Assembly: GCF_000002995.4 (NCBI RefSeq)
Contig: NW_025062478.1
Span: 5,122,001 to 5,186,000 of the forward strand
DNA from: Brugia malayi
Taxonomy: Eukaryota; Nematoda; Chromadorea; Rhabditida; Onchocercidae
DNA length: 64,000 bases
Reading direction: 5' to 3'
Shown: positions 49,216-63,600 of the stretch, one piece after another
Layout of the letters: each line of letters opens with the position of its first letter
Position numbering within the stretch: the stretch's first letter is position 1
Made by a program: the position numbers and the translations under genes
Notes under the pieces: model-generated
Database searches by the model: none
What the model was told of the DNA's origin: nothing
The model's input: the letters and a program-made list of their open reading frames with translations, nothing else

Positions 49216-52200
49216 TTATTCTTCTCTTTCTAGTATTATTTTCAAATCCGTAGAATGTGGCATTATCGATGGGTTCACATATCCCGAGTCACCATGACAT
49301 GATGTTCGAACGAATGACCGTTCAACTCTTTGTCGTCGTTCTTCTGATCTGCTTCCGTTTAAATAATGAAGCTTGTTGCAGCTAAACTGGCTTGGAGATC
49401 TCCCCACTAAACGACCATTACTAAGACTGACTGCAAGTTTCTCAAGAGATTTATCAAGCCTAGCTTGAGAACGTCGCATAACTCGCATTTCTCCACTCAA
49501 ACGACGAGGTGTCTTCGAAATGTTTTGCTTTTGGATTTTTGCGAGTCTGTTGCGTGTTGCGGGACGAAAATTCTTGCACACTTCCACACCGACCGATGTC
49601 GCTAATGCTGCAATCTCTATCTGTTATGAAAAATTTGCTTTAATGCCGTTCCTCATAGCAAAATAATAAAGCTGATTAATTAACTGAAAACATGGGGATT
49701 TGGAGTTTTGCTGGCAAACATTCCAAATAGGTTCCTAAACGTTTGGGTAGTATTGGAACAATATCGTTGGGTTAATCAGCAACAACATAAATCTCACCAA
49801 TAACATTTGACGAAATGAACATTTCATTAGGAATAATTACAAAAAACGTGAACATTCCAATAACTTGACAGGTAGCACGCATGATAAAATGAAAAAAAAA
49901 AAAAAAAACATTAACGAAAAAAAAAAAAACCACATAAATATTAGAGTGTCAAATAAACAGGCAGTGAAATAATTTCGGATATTCTGTGATTAATGATGCA
50001 TTTTATTATACGTTTCGTGAAAGTTTTTTCAGGTGTGCTGCTGATACATACTCACAAGCATAATGCCTATTTAGATGTAAAATCTTACCTTCAAATTTCT
50101 TAGCTCGCCTCATTACAATCTTTCGCGAAGGTGGAGACACATTCCTTCCAGCAATCGGTTGTAGACCATGTGACGCGGGAGGAGCAGAAAGTTTCTGAAA
50201 AGAGGAGGATGCATATTTACCATCTTGCCAGTGACGTCCTGTTTTGAAACCCTGCAACATAAACTATCTATTTCGAATAAAATGGGGTAAAAGTCGAAAT
50301 CTCACTTTGGATACTGATGAATTTTATAAATGAATGAATTTATAAATCAAGAGATTGATGAATTGCATAAATGAAAAAGCATGCCTGTTCTGGAATAGTT
50401 TTTTGTGTTTCCAACCGAGCGAAATGACTGACGCGTTGTCTCACCATACCACGATTATTGGATTTTATAGATAAGACACTGGGTCGTAATCCTGATGGCA
50501 TATACGCAGGACCTGCTAGTATATCCTAAAATTATTCAAGTTTTGCATAATTTATGTTAAAATTCTATCAAGTCTCCAATAGTAAATCATATCATTACTT
50601 TATTTTCTGCGATATTTAAATTACACTTTATGCCCAGAAATAAATAAAAGCATGTGTAGACCGGCTTACATCTTCACTTCTTGCATTTAAAAGCTGCATT
50701 TTGATGGCATCAGACTTTGAAAAATCCTCTTCGAAATCACTTGGTCGACTACTGCCTTCTATGCTATTCTAAAATAAAAATTAAAGCAATTAGACAAAAA
50801 AAAAGAAAAACATGAGTGACCATGGAGTATATAACAAGGACCAAACTTCATATTATTACATAAGCTATTTCTGATCATCTGCAGTTGCTAGAACTGGAAT
50901 TACTTTCAAACAGACATTCTAACTCTCATTTTCAATTAAAAAAAAAATTAGCTAACGCTTCCTCCTTATGCTGCACATAATATTCAAGCAGCAAAGAGGA
51001 AGTGTTTTTTAACTTAACCATGACACTTGTACAGACTTCGTTAGAATTTTAAAAATTCGGTACTTTTTAAAGTTTTTCAAATAACAATTCAAATTCAAAT
51101 TAAGAACAAGAAATATGATATAATCAAAAACTTACTTCTCGAGCATCCTCACCACCGTGAGCTGAATCGACACTTCGTTGATTCGATATATGTTTCAGTG
51201 GTTCCACATGTAGTGTTTTGTTGCAAGCAGGTGTGGTAGTAGATGATGAATTAATAAATAAAGTAGCAGACTGGACACTGGTGTTGACTGGTGGTGAATA
51301 AAGTGAATGTTTCGAAAAATCTGGTGAAGATTGCCTTGCACGATTATCTCTCACTACAGAAGAGATTGCAGACACAGATGAGTTATTCGTTGGTGAAGAA
51401 ACTGATGGAAGAGATGGTGGAGGTATATCTTCTGTAAAAACTATTTTCGTTTCCTATTGCAAAAATGTTTCGCATACTTTTGAGATAATAACTATTTTAA
51501 GCTAAAAATAAAATTGGATTTCGTATAAGCTTTGCAGTTTTAATTGCCTTTGCATAAATTAGAAGCATTGCCCATTAAAGACCACTTGTATTTGAGACAG
51601 ATGAAAATTAGTTCTTTGTAGAGGCTTACGGTAGCTATCCAAAAATCTAAATCCCATATAAAACTTTCTTCAAAGTATGCAAAAAGCAACCTTTTGTAGA
51701 AATTGAATCCAAATCGCGACCTTCCCCCATGGTATCCAAAAATAACACTGAATTCCCCTCATCTCTAAGCAGCTTGTTTGCAATTTTACGATCTCTTTCT
51801 AAACGATTTATTTCATTCGTTACATCGTCCAGAAGTGAAGTTATTGGAGTCGATTCAGCAGTACATTGCACTGATATCGTTTGTACAGAGTCATTCATTT
51901 CTCGTCGTTTCTGTCGTTTAGCTCGTCGCTGTCGTGATTCCATACATTTCTAAAATCTACGTCATTTATTAAAACAAGGATGCAAGAAAGAGCAAATTTG
52001 ATATGATTCATACAAAGGCATTAACAATATAACATCAAATACCTGTTCCAAAAGTGCTTCTGCACTAAAAGCTTGGGTTCCTTGGATTCCTGTGGTCTTA
52101 TCCTCAATATCGTTAACGGAAACTTTGTCATTTGAATCACCGCTTAAACTTTCGCTTCGACGCTTTTTTTTTTCCAGAACTGAAATCACTTCAGCATAAA

Positions 52201-55200
52201 ATACTGTTCAGTATAAGATAGTAAAATAATGTAATGCAAATAAACAGCATGAACTTGTATTTAACTGAAGGGGAACTTACTTTGCCCCGAATCTTTATCC
52301 ATTCCATTTAAACGTAAACTCAACGTTGTCGAATATCTTTCTGAAATTCTTACATATTAAAATCATTTGCAACGAAATTTCACGGAAAAAATACATTATA
52401 TATGGAAGTCTAAAATAGTACTATGGAAATAATTGAAACTATAAACTACTGTAAATGAAAATTAAAACGAAAACCTCGTGCACGAGACTGTGGAGTTTTC
52501 AAACCCGTAGTCACGCTATTTGGCTGATTACGTTTCAAAAGTGTACTAGTTTTTACGGGTGCGGTATGGCGACGGTGAATACGATCTATAACTCTACCAG
52601 CCGAATAACCTTCTAGGAATGATTGAGCTGAATCAGCAATCTAAATGGAAAAACCATATAGCTTAAAGTATAGAAAATTTAAAAATACATCTCCAAATTT
52701 TGCGTGCTATTTCATTTTCGAAATCCATTTATTGCTGCCTACCTTAACTGACTGAATTAGCTTCTTGGAAGAATTTCGCTTGATAATCGTTGATACTGCC
52801 AATTTTTCATCCGAGTCTTTATACTTCAAAAATGCTTCACCGATATTTTTGCTGAAACAGCATCGTGAAACAAAATTAAGATCCTGACAACTTTATTCTA
52901 ATGGATTTTAAACAAGAATTAGAAAGACTTCATTCATCGGAACTTGATTCAGAATAAAGAAATTAGTGAGGTAATTCCAAAATAAGCAGACACAGAAAAA
53001 TTGGATAACATGACCAAAGATAAAAGCGAAAAAAGGGAAGATGGTTCTATTAGCATGTTTTTGATATTTTTTAAATTAACTTTCTTTGTTGTCAATTATC
53101 TCTTCGAGGTGATGCAGTAACATCTGACGTAGCTTCACGATGACGTCTTGATAGAAGTGAATAAATAGCACAGAGCATGGAGATTTTTTTTAAATCAATG
53201 TAGTCTATATGAAAGCAGATTAAATCGCATAGTAAAAAACAAAAGAGATTAGCAAATTCGAATCAGAAAAGGTCTTATTTATTTGTGTTCCCCGAGGTTG
53301 AATCAAACTTACCGTTCAACGTAAATTTTACAATCGATAACTTTACGATGCTCAAAGCAATATGCAGAATATATATTTAACTAACGTCGTCATTTCGATA
53401 GGTTCAAAAGCGGGTGAAGCAGGCATCATATTAGCCTCGTTCAGCTCTTTGATAACTTTGTATTTCTCCATCGCTTTGCTTCGTGAATTTGTGTTGGATT
53501 TGCGTGGTGATTCACGACGTGAGCGATGTCTCGAACTTTTTGTCGGAATTGAAACCGCATCATTTTTTCTACTCGATACAGCACAATCATTAGCTTCCAC
53601 CAAAGTCGTCTGCGAAAGTTGCCCAACTATTCTGAAATATAATAGTACATTGATGGATTTTTAAGTTATCCATATAAAATAGTTAAGTCACACTGAAAAC
53701 CAACTTTTGAGGGGAAGAGATAATCGATGGTGATTTCACATTCATGCTTAATTCGCTACTTTCCGATAGTAATTCTTTATTTTCAAATCTCATTCTGGAA
53801 GCATGTTGAGCAGCATCGCAAGTGTCAGCATAGTTACGAACACAAAATTTGGGCGTCGTATCATTCAGTCCAGCTAAAAGCATTTATAAGACGAAGAGGA
53901 AAATCATGTAGAAAGAAGCAAATTTACATACGGTTAATTCTGACTGCTTAAAGGTTTCTAAATTCATCAAAAGTCAGGAATATATTTTAGTGCGAAGACA
54001 CATTTATTGTCAAATACCTAATTCAAAACATTAGAGTCGCACTCACTCATATTTCCTCTCAGAGATTCATCATCAGTTATATCGCCTGCTGAACAACGCC
54101 GTCGTGTTGATGCAACTGGAGACAGCCCACGGCGTAAAACTTTATTTGAAATATTTGAGAAAAAGTCACGAACTGTAGATGATGAACGCCGTTCGTGTGG
54201 TGTTTTGTTCTTAAAAAATAAAATAAATTTTCAAAAAGTTGCATCCTTAAGTCTTACCCAACGCAATATTTCAAAAACAACCTTGTACCGTTCAGCAAAC
54301 TTCCCTGATGGTTGTTTCTCTAGCTTTTTTTCCTTTCGGGTTTCAGTTTTCTGCTTAACTGATGCAGTAGAAGCTGTATTTCTGAAATTTTTGACTTAGA
54401 AAATTAAAAAGATATAAATTCAACAAAACAAAAAGAAAAAGAATTCAGATATTCGTACGATATTAATAGAATGTTTAGAAATATACATATAACAAAAAAA
54501 TGTTATTTACCATTCTCTTCTAATAATCAAAAAAATAAATAAATAAAATAACCCGACCTGGATGATGGCTTGGCAGAAACACTGCGCATTCCAACGTATC
54601 CCATGAATTTTCCTTTAAAAATTTTTTGCGAAACATCGGAAGGACGACGTGATGCCAAATAGTAGTCACGTGGCACACCAATTTTATGTGCATTATCAAT
54701 CAGATCAATGATAATTGCAATGCGAAGCTCATTTTCATTTCGTACATTCGAAATCAAATCTTCCTGAAGGCGTGTGGCTGATTTTGTACCTTAGTCGATT
54801 ATCATCAGTAATGGAATAAATATGAATGGTATTTACAATGTCTTCTCGAAATGACAGAAAGGAAGAAAAAGAACATGCTTGAGATCCTCTCTTTCTTTTA
54901 TTGGATGAAAGTGGTGGATCGTCTCGGAAAAGGGATGGTGCAAAAACGCGCGCAATATTTTCAACAGTCATTTGATGACCCTCATGTCGATCTCCAAACT
55001 GAAATCTTCCGATAAAAGTGGGTTCAGAATTTCCTTGTTTCGTGAAACAGACTATAAATTGAAATACCAAAGATCAAAATTTAAATAAATTACAACTACA
55101 ACCCATTTTTGGCCAAAACACTAACGTCAAATCAAATTTTAAGTTGGAATTTGCCAATATTTAGCCATAATACAAAATCTTCTACTAATTTCAAAGATTT

Positions 55201-56252
55201 TCTTTTTTGTTCAAAATAAGAAGCAAATAATGCCAACATATTTAAGTTGTCGCATCAAAAAAGTTAATGTTGCCAGATGTTCCGTAGGCAACATTCTTAC
55301 AATCTCCAGAAGTTTGTCGATACGCCGAACTCCATCATAAATTGATACAGCCTATAAAATTTGGAAATTTTTTTAGAAAATAATGAAAACTTATTGCTGC
55401 ATACAATAAATACTTAGTAGATATACGAACACTACGGATATGACCAGAAAACAATTGCAGATTTTTATGGCAAATGTTTCTTACACTCATTTCGTATCAC
55501 TTTTTTTTCTCAAACTTACATCCAGCAGTTGTCTTTGCATCTGAGCAAAGAGAGGTATCTTTAATTCTCGAAAAAATCGTTTAATGAGTGAACACACATC
55601 ATGCGTGGTACAATCTTCCGGTAAAATTATGCTACCAAAAAATGTTTGCATCTAAAAATTATAAATTGAAAAACATCCATTTTCCACAACAGATAAATTA
55701 TAATTTAATTCCACCGGTGATACATTCTAATATGAAACCTGTAATATTTAGAAACATACCGAAAAAGATTTAAGTCGGCTAATATTCCCTTCTTTCCGAA
55801 AAATACCACTAGCATCGAGACCGTTAAGACGAAGGAAATTGAATGCATCGACAAGGAAACTTAAAATTTAATGAATTATTCAGTGAAGAATAAAAGACAA
55901 ACTTGAAATCTATCAGTTCTAAGAAAAAAAAAGGAATAAAAATTGACATACACAGGGACTCCGCGTAAAGTGAAAGTACTAAATCCACGCCTATCTCCAA
56001 TGTCTAATTCCATAGTATAACTTGCAACATTTTCCAGCCTTAATATATATATGAGAATAAGAAGTGAAAATTAAATTATTAACAACCCCAACTTTTAATT
56101 TCATAAATTTTAATTTAATATCATTCCAGAAATATCTTACTTAGAAACTTGAAATGAACTAACGTAAATTGCTGTGGCCCGGAAGTAGTAGGCAATGTAT
56201 TAGCTTGGCGATACAAACGCATACTCCGTAAACCATCCAGATATTTGTCCAT
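49216..56252 (-). CDS. RhoGAP protein, ARHGAP11A / RGA-3/4-like
   Basis: A GTPase-activating protein for Rho. The ARHGAP11A family limits RhoA at the cell cortex and in cytokinesis (established for the family). The first supported ATG (56252) reads MDKYLDGLRSMRLYRQANTL. The exons then give FTLRGVPV, FLRLNGLDASGIFRKEGN (with the catalytic arginine finger of GIFR), EDCTTHDVCSLIKRFFRELK, IYDGVRRIDKLLEIVRMLP, HLATLTFLMRQLKYV and HQMTVENIARVFAPSLFRDD, a complete RhoGAP domain from about 56040 to 54890. NENELRIAIIIDLIDNAHKI and GVPRDYYLASRRPS match the post-domain helix of ARHGAP11A. The rest (about 54400-49216) is Ser/Arg-rich, probably disordered, over about 12 exons, ending with RRLSGEMRVMRRSQARLDKS and ILEREE. 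The open frame continues 5' to 56366 (NRTAVVHITVMDKYL), so the true start may be upstream. Tail exon order is less certain than the GAP domain. Confidence 0.82.
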
Positions 56253-59200
56253 AACTGTGATATGCACAACTGCAGTACGATTTCCCCAAATCGAATTGCT
56301 GCTCTTTTTTTTGCACCTCGCCAGGTCAACAAACTTTCTCACAAACACTATAGTTTCTAATAACAAACTGTTTGTAAATTTTCCAATTCATGAACACTAT
56401 AAAAGTAACATTTTAATACTCGAGAAAGATTAACAAATACACCCTTCCTAAACAAGAATAAAGTTCTGTTTCTTACGTAGTCAATTATTGGTATATTCAA
56501 AATGAAGACAAATAATTGGAAGAAAATCAAAATGCAGTTAGAAATGAGATGACCGTTTACCTGATTGTTCAAATTTCACAACAAAGGATTGTATATGTTT
56601 TAAAATTATGCATCTAATTTGGGTAAAAATTTGTTTAAAATAAAGATCAACAAAAATTATAACATCTTGCTACGAACGAATATCAAATAAGTAAAAGGAC
56701 ACTACAGTAACAATCAAATTTTTGATATTTAGAAAATTATTTAGAATAATTTATAGTGCTCACTAGTCGTGTTTCCTTTTAAAATGATGTCATGTGAACT
56801 AGACATTTAGAAGTAATGCTCAAGCTATTTAAATATGCAAATTTATTTATGAAAAACGACGATCAGCCACTTAGAAGCAGTCTTTAGAAGCAGTACAGGG
56901 TATCTATTTGGTGTACGCGAGATTAATGCTTTCATTTTAATTTCTGATGTCATCATTCTGTAACTGTTATCTTCCGTTTCATAATATCAAAAGGAATCTC
57001 AACAACAACAGTGGCAGTAATAAAATATCGCATAAAATGAGTCATGTATAATGCTGTGTTTCCAAGGACAAGAGTCCGAAAAAAAAACTTTGAATTATCT
57101 TCCTTCCTCCTCTAATGACTTATAAAATGATGAGATGTGCTAAATAAATACGTCAATTACATTAACTAATAGATAAGACTTGTTACTGTAATACTTATGC
57201 TTTAGATAGAAGACCAGTGTAAAGCCAATAATTAATGAAAACTGACATCAACGTTCATTGATAAACTAGTGACATCCTAGTAGTGTCATACTCATATAAC
57301 TGTAGCCTATAAGAATATGTAGTCTTCGTTCTTCAATATGTTAAGAATAGCAGAGAAGGAACAGAGAGTTACGGAGTCAAAATGAAATAGTTAGCAAAAG
57401 ATTTTATTGTTTAAACATTATCTCTGAAGAGCAAGTTCTTCGAGAATATCACATGCAAGAACTAGAAAGTTTATTTTACTAATTCAACAACACAACAGTG
57501 CAACTCATCTCGTCTCCTTTCATATCTTCATCACATCAAAGATTCATGTAAATTTACTCCAAAAAACGAATCAAAACAATGGTAACAACATCTCAAACGT
57601 CACCACAACGTACAATCCGCACGCATTACCAACCAGTTTTAAACAAAAAAATTCGAAAATCCCGCGAAGATAAATTTGAAAAAGCAAAATATAACAGCTA
57701 TATGTCGACCAATCACTGTATTGCGTGGTGCGTATGACGTGGACTTAATGAAACGATATTTGACGTGGCAAGTGGAGTGGTGCAGGACTGATGTAAAGGG
57801 ATTGACTGAGTGACGCAAGTGGGAGAATTTTTCATGTAAAACTCGAGAAATGATAATTTTTGAATCAGTGTTCTTTTTTTCAAGTTCTGAAATGTTTCAT
57901 AGACATTGTCTTATTGCAATTTAGGAAATAGTCGAGTGAGGGGAAAAGATTACTTCCCGAATTAATTTAAATGTGAATGGAAGGAATATTTATATATATT
58001 TAAAATTTTCATGCTCGTTGGTTCATCCTTGTTTGATGAACAACATATCATCCAACAAATGAATTACAATGGACAGAAGATGACAGTTGAGGATAGCCAG
58101 CGTCCATCCGTTATCTTCTTTTCTTTTTTAATGAACTTGTTCCTCCAAAACTTACTTATCTCTCTTCCCTCTTTCTTTGTCCTCCTTTTCTCTCTCTCTT
58201 TCTTTTTGTCTTATCCTCAATAAAATTTTAATTACCATTTGTTGTTTCAAGTGTCGATGGTAAAAATTTTCTACTATGGTTGGATATGATTATACATTAG
58301 AAATGTCAGCCTTGCCTACCTGAAGTGATCCCTCGAGTGCAAGTAAGTTTCGTTTCGAAGACGCAAAAAGGATGAAACTGTTTTAGAAGAAGTGTAGTGA
58401 TATCTAAAATTCTCATTTTTCATGCTTAGCTTAAGGGAATGAACATCAGTTGCTGGGTAATTTACCAATAAAATGGATTGGTAGGTAATTAATGAATATT
58501 AATGAATAAAATCCAAATTGATAATTTCTTCGTCGAAATGAAAATGATGATAAAATACAATGTGAAAGCTGCAATGGGGCTTCTCAAAAAAAATTTAAAT
58601 TCCAGGTAAAATCTCAACGCTTATTCCCAAAAGAGAGAATTAACATGTAAGAAAATCAATGAAGGAAAAAAGGAAATGAGTCATCAAAAATTAAATTTTT
58701 TTTCACGAGAGAAACATTCTCACCCACTGAAAATATCTTTATATATTCTAATCTCTAACTCTTTCAATGCATTTTTTTGCAGATATTTGATAAAGGTAAG
58801 ACTTTTTTGAATGAGACATTCCTATCATTTCTTCATTTATCTATTATATCAAAAACAAGATTAAGTAACAAAAAGAAAATAAAAATTAGTTGTGAGGAGT
58901 TATGTTTACTTTTTTGATTATGAATGTTTGTGAACATTGTGCTAAATACGCCTTCTTGACTTATGTAGTGTTAATATAAGACTATCCATATACATTTGTG
59001 ACCATCATAACGCATTTCTGACCTTTCTTCATTACATGTTTAAGGATACTTTAGTATAGGCAGTTGTCTAGTCCTACTAATACTATCTCTTATGGCCAAT
59101 GTTTGTAATTGATCCCACTTAATGATAATAGTATCGGATTGTTCATTGCAAATATAAAAATGATCTATTAACTTTTAAACTGGCAAAAAAAAAGGACTAA

Positions 59201-60986
59201 TTTATCTTACCTGTTTATTGGACCTCATAAATGAATTCTTTAATTTGTCTGTTTATATCTGTTAATTTAATTGAAAAAATGCAGCCTAAGTTTTTGATTT
59301 CTTTTTTCTAGTTTCATATTTTCAGAAACACCTCAAAGTGTAAAAAAGTGAAAGAAAAAACATAATTTTCCACCAGAAAATGCATTTTCTACCTCAGTAA
59401 TAATCAGTTGAGTGTAAAATGTATTCGAAATTTCAATTTTTCTTTTTTAAGGTAAAGTTTATGAAAATTTATCATATATAAGAAAATTTTTGCAATGAAA
59501 GATTTGTTTGCAAGCGATGTGTCTTTTTTTTCTATCTTTTCTTAAATTCATGTCTTGCTGGAAGAGAGAAAGAGAAAGATTCGAAATTTCATGATAAATC
59601 GAAGAAGGTAAAGTCAACCTGAAGCAACTTATCAGATCTCTTCTTCTTTTAAAAGCATGTTATTGATCTTTAGAATCATTCATACAGCAAGTAAGCTAGT
59701 TTCTTTCTTGAAATATTACAGAAAAATTGGGTTTATTGGTAAGCCATGAACAATCATTCACAAACAAACAGTTATGGATATCACTCAAGAATCAATATTA
59801 CAAGTAATTAATAAAATTATAAGTAATTTATTATAAATAACTAATAAAAAACATTATAAGCAATTGATTAATACCGGATTTAGCGAAATCCAGTTTTTTT
59901 TTTTTTTCTTTTTTTGAATCCAAAACAGCCGAATTTAGTAGACTCTGAATATTGCTTTAGCCAAGTTGGTGATAGAATTAAATATTGAAGTGTGTTAGTA
60001 AAATAAGCTAGAAGAATGAGAAATTTAAAAGATTGAAAAAATATACAGAAAAACATGGAAATAATTTAAATTTACTGCAAACATTCAGAATTAAAACTTT
60101 AACAAAAGAAATTAATTAATCTCTACTTTATGAATGTCATTTTTATGTAATTTCTCAATTAAGTTGAAACTCTTGTCACTTTCTCATTCAATTGTAATAA
60201 ATAATATAAAAATAATAATAATAAATCATAAATAAATTAAAAAATTGGTAACGGTAGAGTGGAAAGGTTAAGAAAAAAACAGTACTTACTTTATTAAAAT
60301 TTTCTATAGTAAAGAAGGCATCGGATGAAAAATAGTTATTGAGATTTTGTAAATTTTTGACAAGATGATCTTTTTTTAATTGGAAAAAAAAACTGTAATG
60401 CAAGTATTCATCATAACATTGTAAAGAAGTGGAAGACATTCACTTATGATAAAATTTAATAAATTTCTAATAGTCGATTAGTCTAATTCCAGAACTTTCA
60501 ATAAAATTAATTTTTTGATAAAAAAGAACCATTTACATTATTATCTTCTTTAATGTGTCAAATGAATGATTTCTATTATTTATCTTATAATGAGACTTAA
60601 CTAATATTTGAAAATTTTTTGTTGTTATTAAAATTTTATTTATCAAGTTAAGATGTCAAGAAATTATTACGAAAAAACTGGAAAGAAATTGTAATGCAGT
60701 CATTTATTATTGTGCAAATCACAGTGGTTTAATTAGTTAAGAATTGAAATTTACAGTTCAGTTTGTTTGGAGAAGTATTAAGACATAAGACTGTTGCTAA
60801 AATAGCAGTTATGCTTTTTATCATTAGCGCTTTAAAAATTTGATTTTTGCTTACTTCAATGTACAAGAAAGTTGCTATGAACTTTTAAACTCGTTCGACC
60901 AGTGGTCATCGTAAGCCATTAATGAAAAACTCTTGGATTCAATAAATTTCAAAAAACCTCAAAGAATATCAGAATATTAGTTGGAA

Positions 60987-61022
60987 ATAAAAAAAAAAAA
61001 AAAAAAAAAAGAAAAAAAAAAC
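60987..61022 (+). repeat. A-rich homopolymer run
   Basis: About 36 nt almost wholly A, broken by one G. No retroposed gene body or target-site duplication was seen next to it. Confidence 0.8.
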
Positions 61023-63578
61023 AATTAACAGCACGAAACAGTAACAATATTTGACAGAAACAAAACACAACTTTTCGAAAGTTATCCTACTGATCTAAAA
61101 TTAATTTTGTTAAGCTTACAATTAAAGTTACGAAAAAATAGGCTCTAGTTTTTAAATAAAATAAGATAAAATTATCTTTGTCGAATTATTTTATTTTGAG
61201 GGAGATTTTTTAATTATTTAATAATGAGCAAACCCTGACTTTTATTTTAAAAATGTTTGATTAAATGTGAATAAATAAAGATTTCACCTCCACATGAATT
61301 TAGTAGGTCACATACAGTTCATGAATATCAAAAATTTTTCAAATATATATTGAATAAGTTATTAGATGCAATTTTTTACAGTTTGAAAATCCATAGTGTA
61401 TTATTTCGGATAATAAAATGAACCAAAATTTAGGTTTGTTTATCTCTCTTCCGAGACTGAAACTGGTTTGAAAAATAGGAAGGCAAAAAAACTTGTATAT
61501 CGAAATATGAATGACGTGTTCATAAAAATGACAACTGATTGCTTAAAATATCTAAGAATTCAAATTACTTTGAGATCTAATAATTCAGAAACATTAGAAG
61601 AAAACTGGAGTTATTATTTTGTAGTTCATAATAATTAATTCATAGTTTTGAAAATAATGAACTGTTTCAATTGATTAATGAATCAATTTCTAACAGAATT
61701 AACAAACAAAATGAAAAATGAGCAGCAGTGTAAAAATAATAAGAATATTTCTTTTGTTTCTTACTTTTTTATAAAATGACAGTTTCCGCACAGTACATGA
61801 ATGCTACCCATGTAAGTAATATGAAAGAGTAAACAAGACATGAGTGGTCGTTACTCTTAACAAAATACCAAAATTTTACAAGCCTAAATTTGGTTTAAAT
61901 GAGAATTGTAAAGATGTGATTTGCTAGAAGAGATAAGTAATACAATGACATTAGGTAGTAGTGTGACACTACTAACTTTCTTTCTTGTCACTAAACTAAG
62001 GTGTTCTTTCAGTTCCTTATAGAAAACTTAGTGCATTCTTTTGTCTCTTGTACTATCATTCCTTTCTTAACGATTTAGCTAAGCATTAAACAGTGACATT
62101 GCATAAATTTTCAGGGATAGATGAAGTATAGAGATGATTTTAAAATCTAAAAGTAAATAAATTAACTTTTTTAAAAATAATAGCATGTGCATCACGTTAT
62201 ACAGTATTTAATTCTCAACGAGTGCGAAAGATCTGTCATCATTCGCTAGACTGTACTCAGTCCAACAGAAAAAAAAAATGTGACAATTAATTGGGGCGAC
62301 TGATGCTCCCTCAATTTGAGTAATTAAATCTCATGGGATGACGAAGAACTGGAGAAAAAAGATCTGTTTTTGGAGTTGAGGGTAAAATTTCGAAAGTTAG
62401 TAAGAGAATAAAATTTTGAGAGATCGATTGATTGATAAAACAGTATTCAGAAAAAATTGTGAGAAATTTCTTTGTGGATGGGATAATAGAAAGAAATAAA
62501 CCGATTTTACTTTTTATTGCTTGCAAAAGGTGCCAACAAACAACCATGGCTAGTAAAAGCAGCTAAGTTATACTGCGCCCAAAATTTCTCACTCTTGTCA
62601 TTCGTTTAATCCACTAACAGCTCGGACATTTAAGAAAGAGAAGGGTAAATTTCGAGAATGGCTAACAAATGAGAGATTTTCTTGTCAAATGCTATTTGAA
62701 TTTTGAAATGAATTTTGCTTGCATTGCTGAATGTAAGATTTATTCCTTTTTCTAGCGGCTAAAACGAAATCCAAATTTTTTCTTCTCTATCAAAATAAGA
62801 AGTGTGACGATATTATCTAGGCATATGACGATGTAAGATTTGCTATTACACATTGTGACTTTATAACATAACGTACTAATCTCTAAATGCATTAAGTGAT
62901 AGTAAATTAATTTAAAGTTACAAGAAAAAAAGATGGAAATATGAAGGACTTATATTATTATAAAAGTTAGTTTAAATAAATATGGGAGCCAAAGCAATAA
63001 ATAGCTAAATATGACCAAGGAAAAATGGCCATTTCAAAATGGGATGGAACTAAAACGCTAGACGAAGAGTAGGACTATTAACTTTGAAAAGATCAAAGAT
63101 ACCAAAAAAAAAAACCACATCGTTTCAAATAAACGATGTCCAGATGCCTTCGGGCCCAACGATACAACACCGATTGAATGGGCTATTAAGAAGTGAAACT
63201 TTCAACTGTGCCAAACATCTGTGCATAAAACTTGTATGAATCATACACACACACACACCTACATATGATGTGTAGAGGCACGGAAATGACATTGATAACA
63301 TTAGCAGAGAAAGAGCACAATTAGACTTTACCTCCCCTAATTCTTAGAAAAAATCACTTGGCGAATAAACTTGGAATAGAATGAAAATTATTTTAAAAAA
63401 AAAAAGCAACTAAGATAAATAAAAAATTGGTTTTTTAGCAATAAATAGAGGAAAATTAGGAAAGAAAAAAACAAATCTTTGGTACAGCAGTGACAATAAA
63501 TATATAAATATAATGCAAGCAACTGAAAATTTCGGAACTTGGAGAACAAGTTTTACTGTTAAGATGAACAGTGTTATA

Positions 63579-63600
63579 AATCAATCAATCAATCAATCAA
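63579..63600 (+). repeat. (TCAA)n microsatellite
   Basis: Five and a half perfect tandem copies of a TCAA tetranucleotide. Confidence 0.85.
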
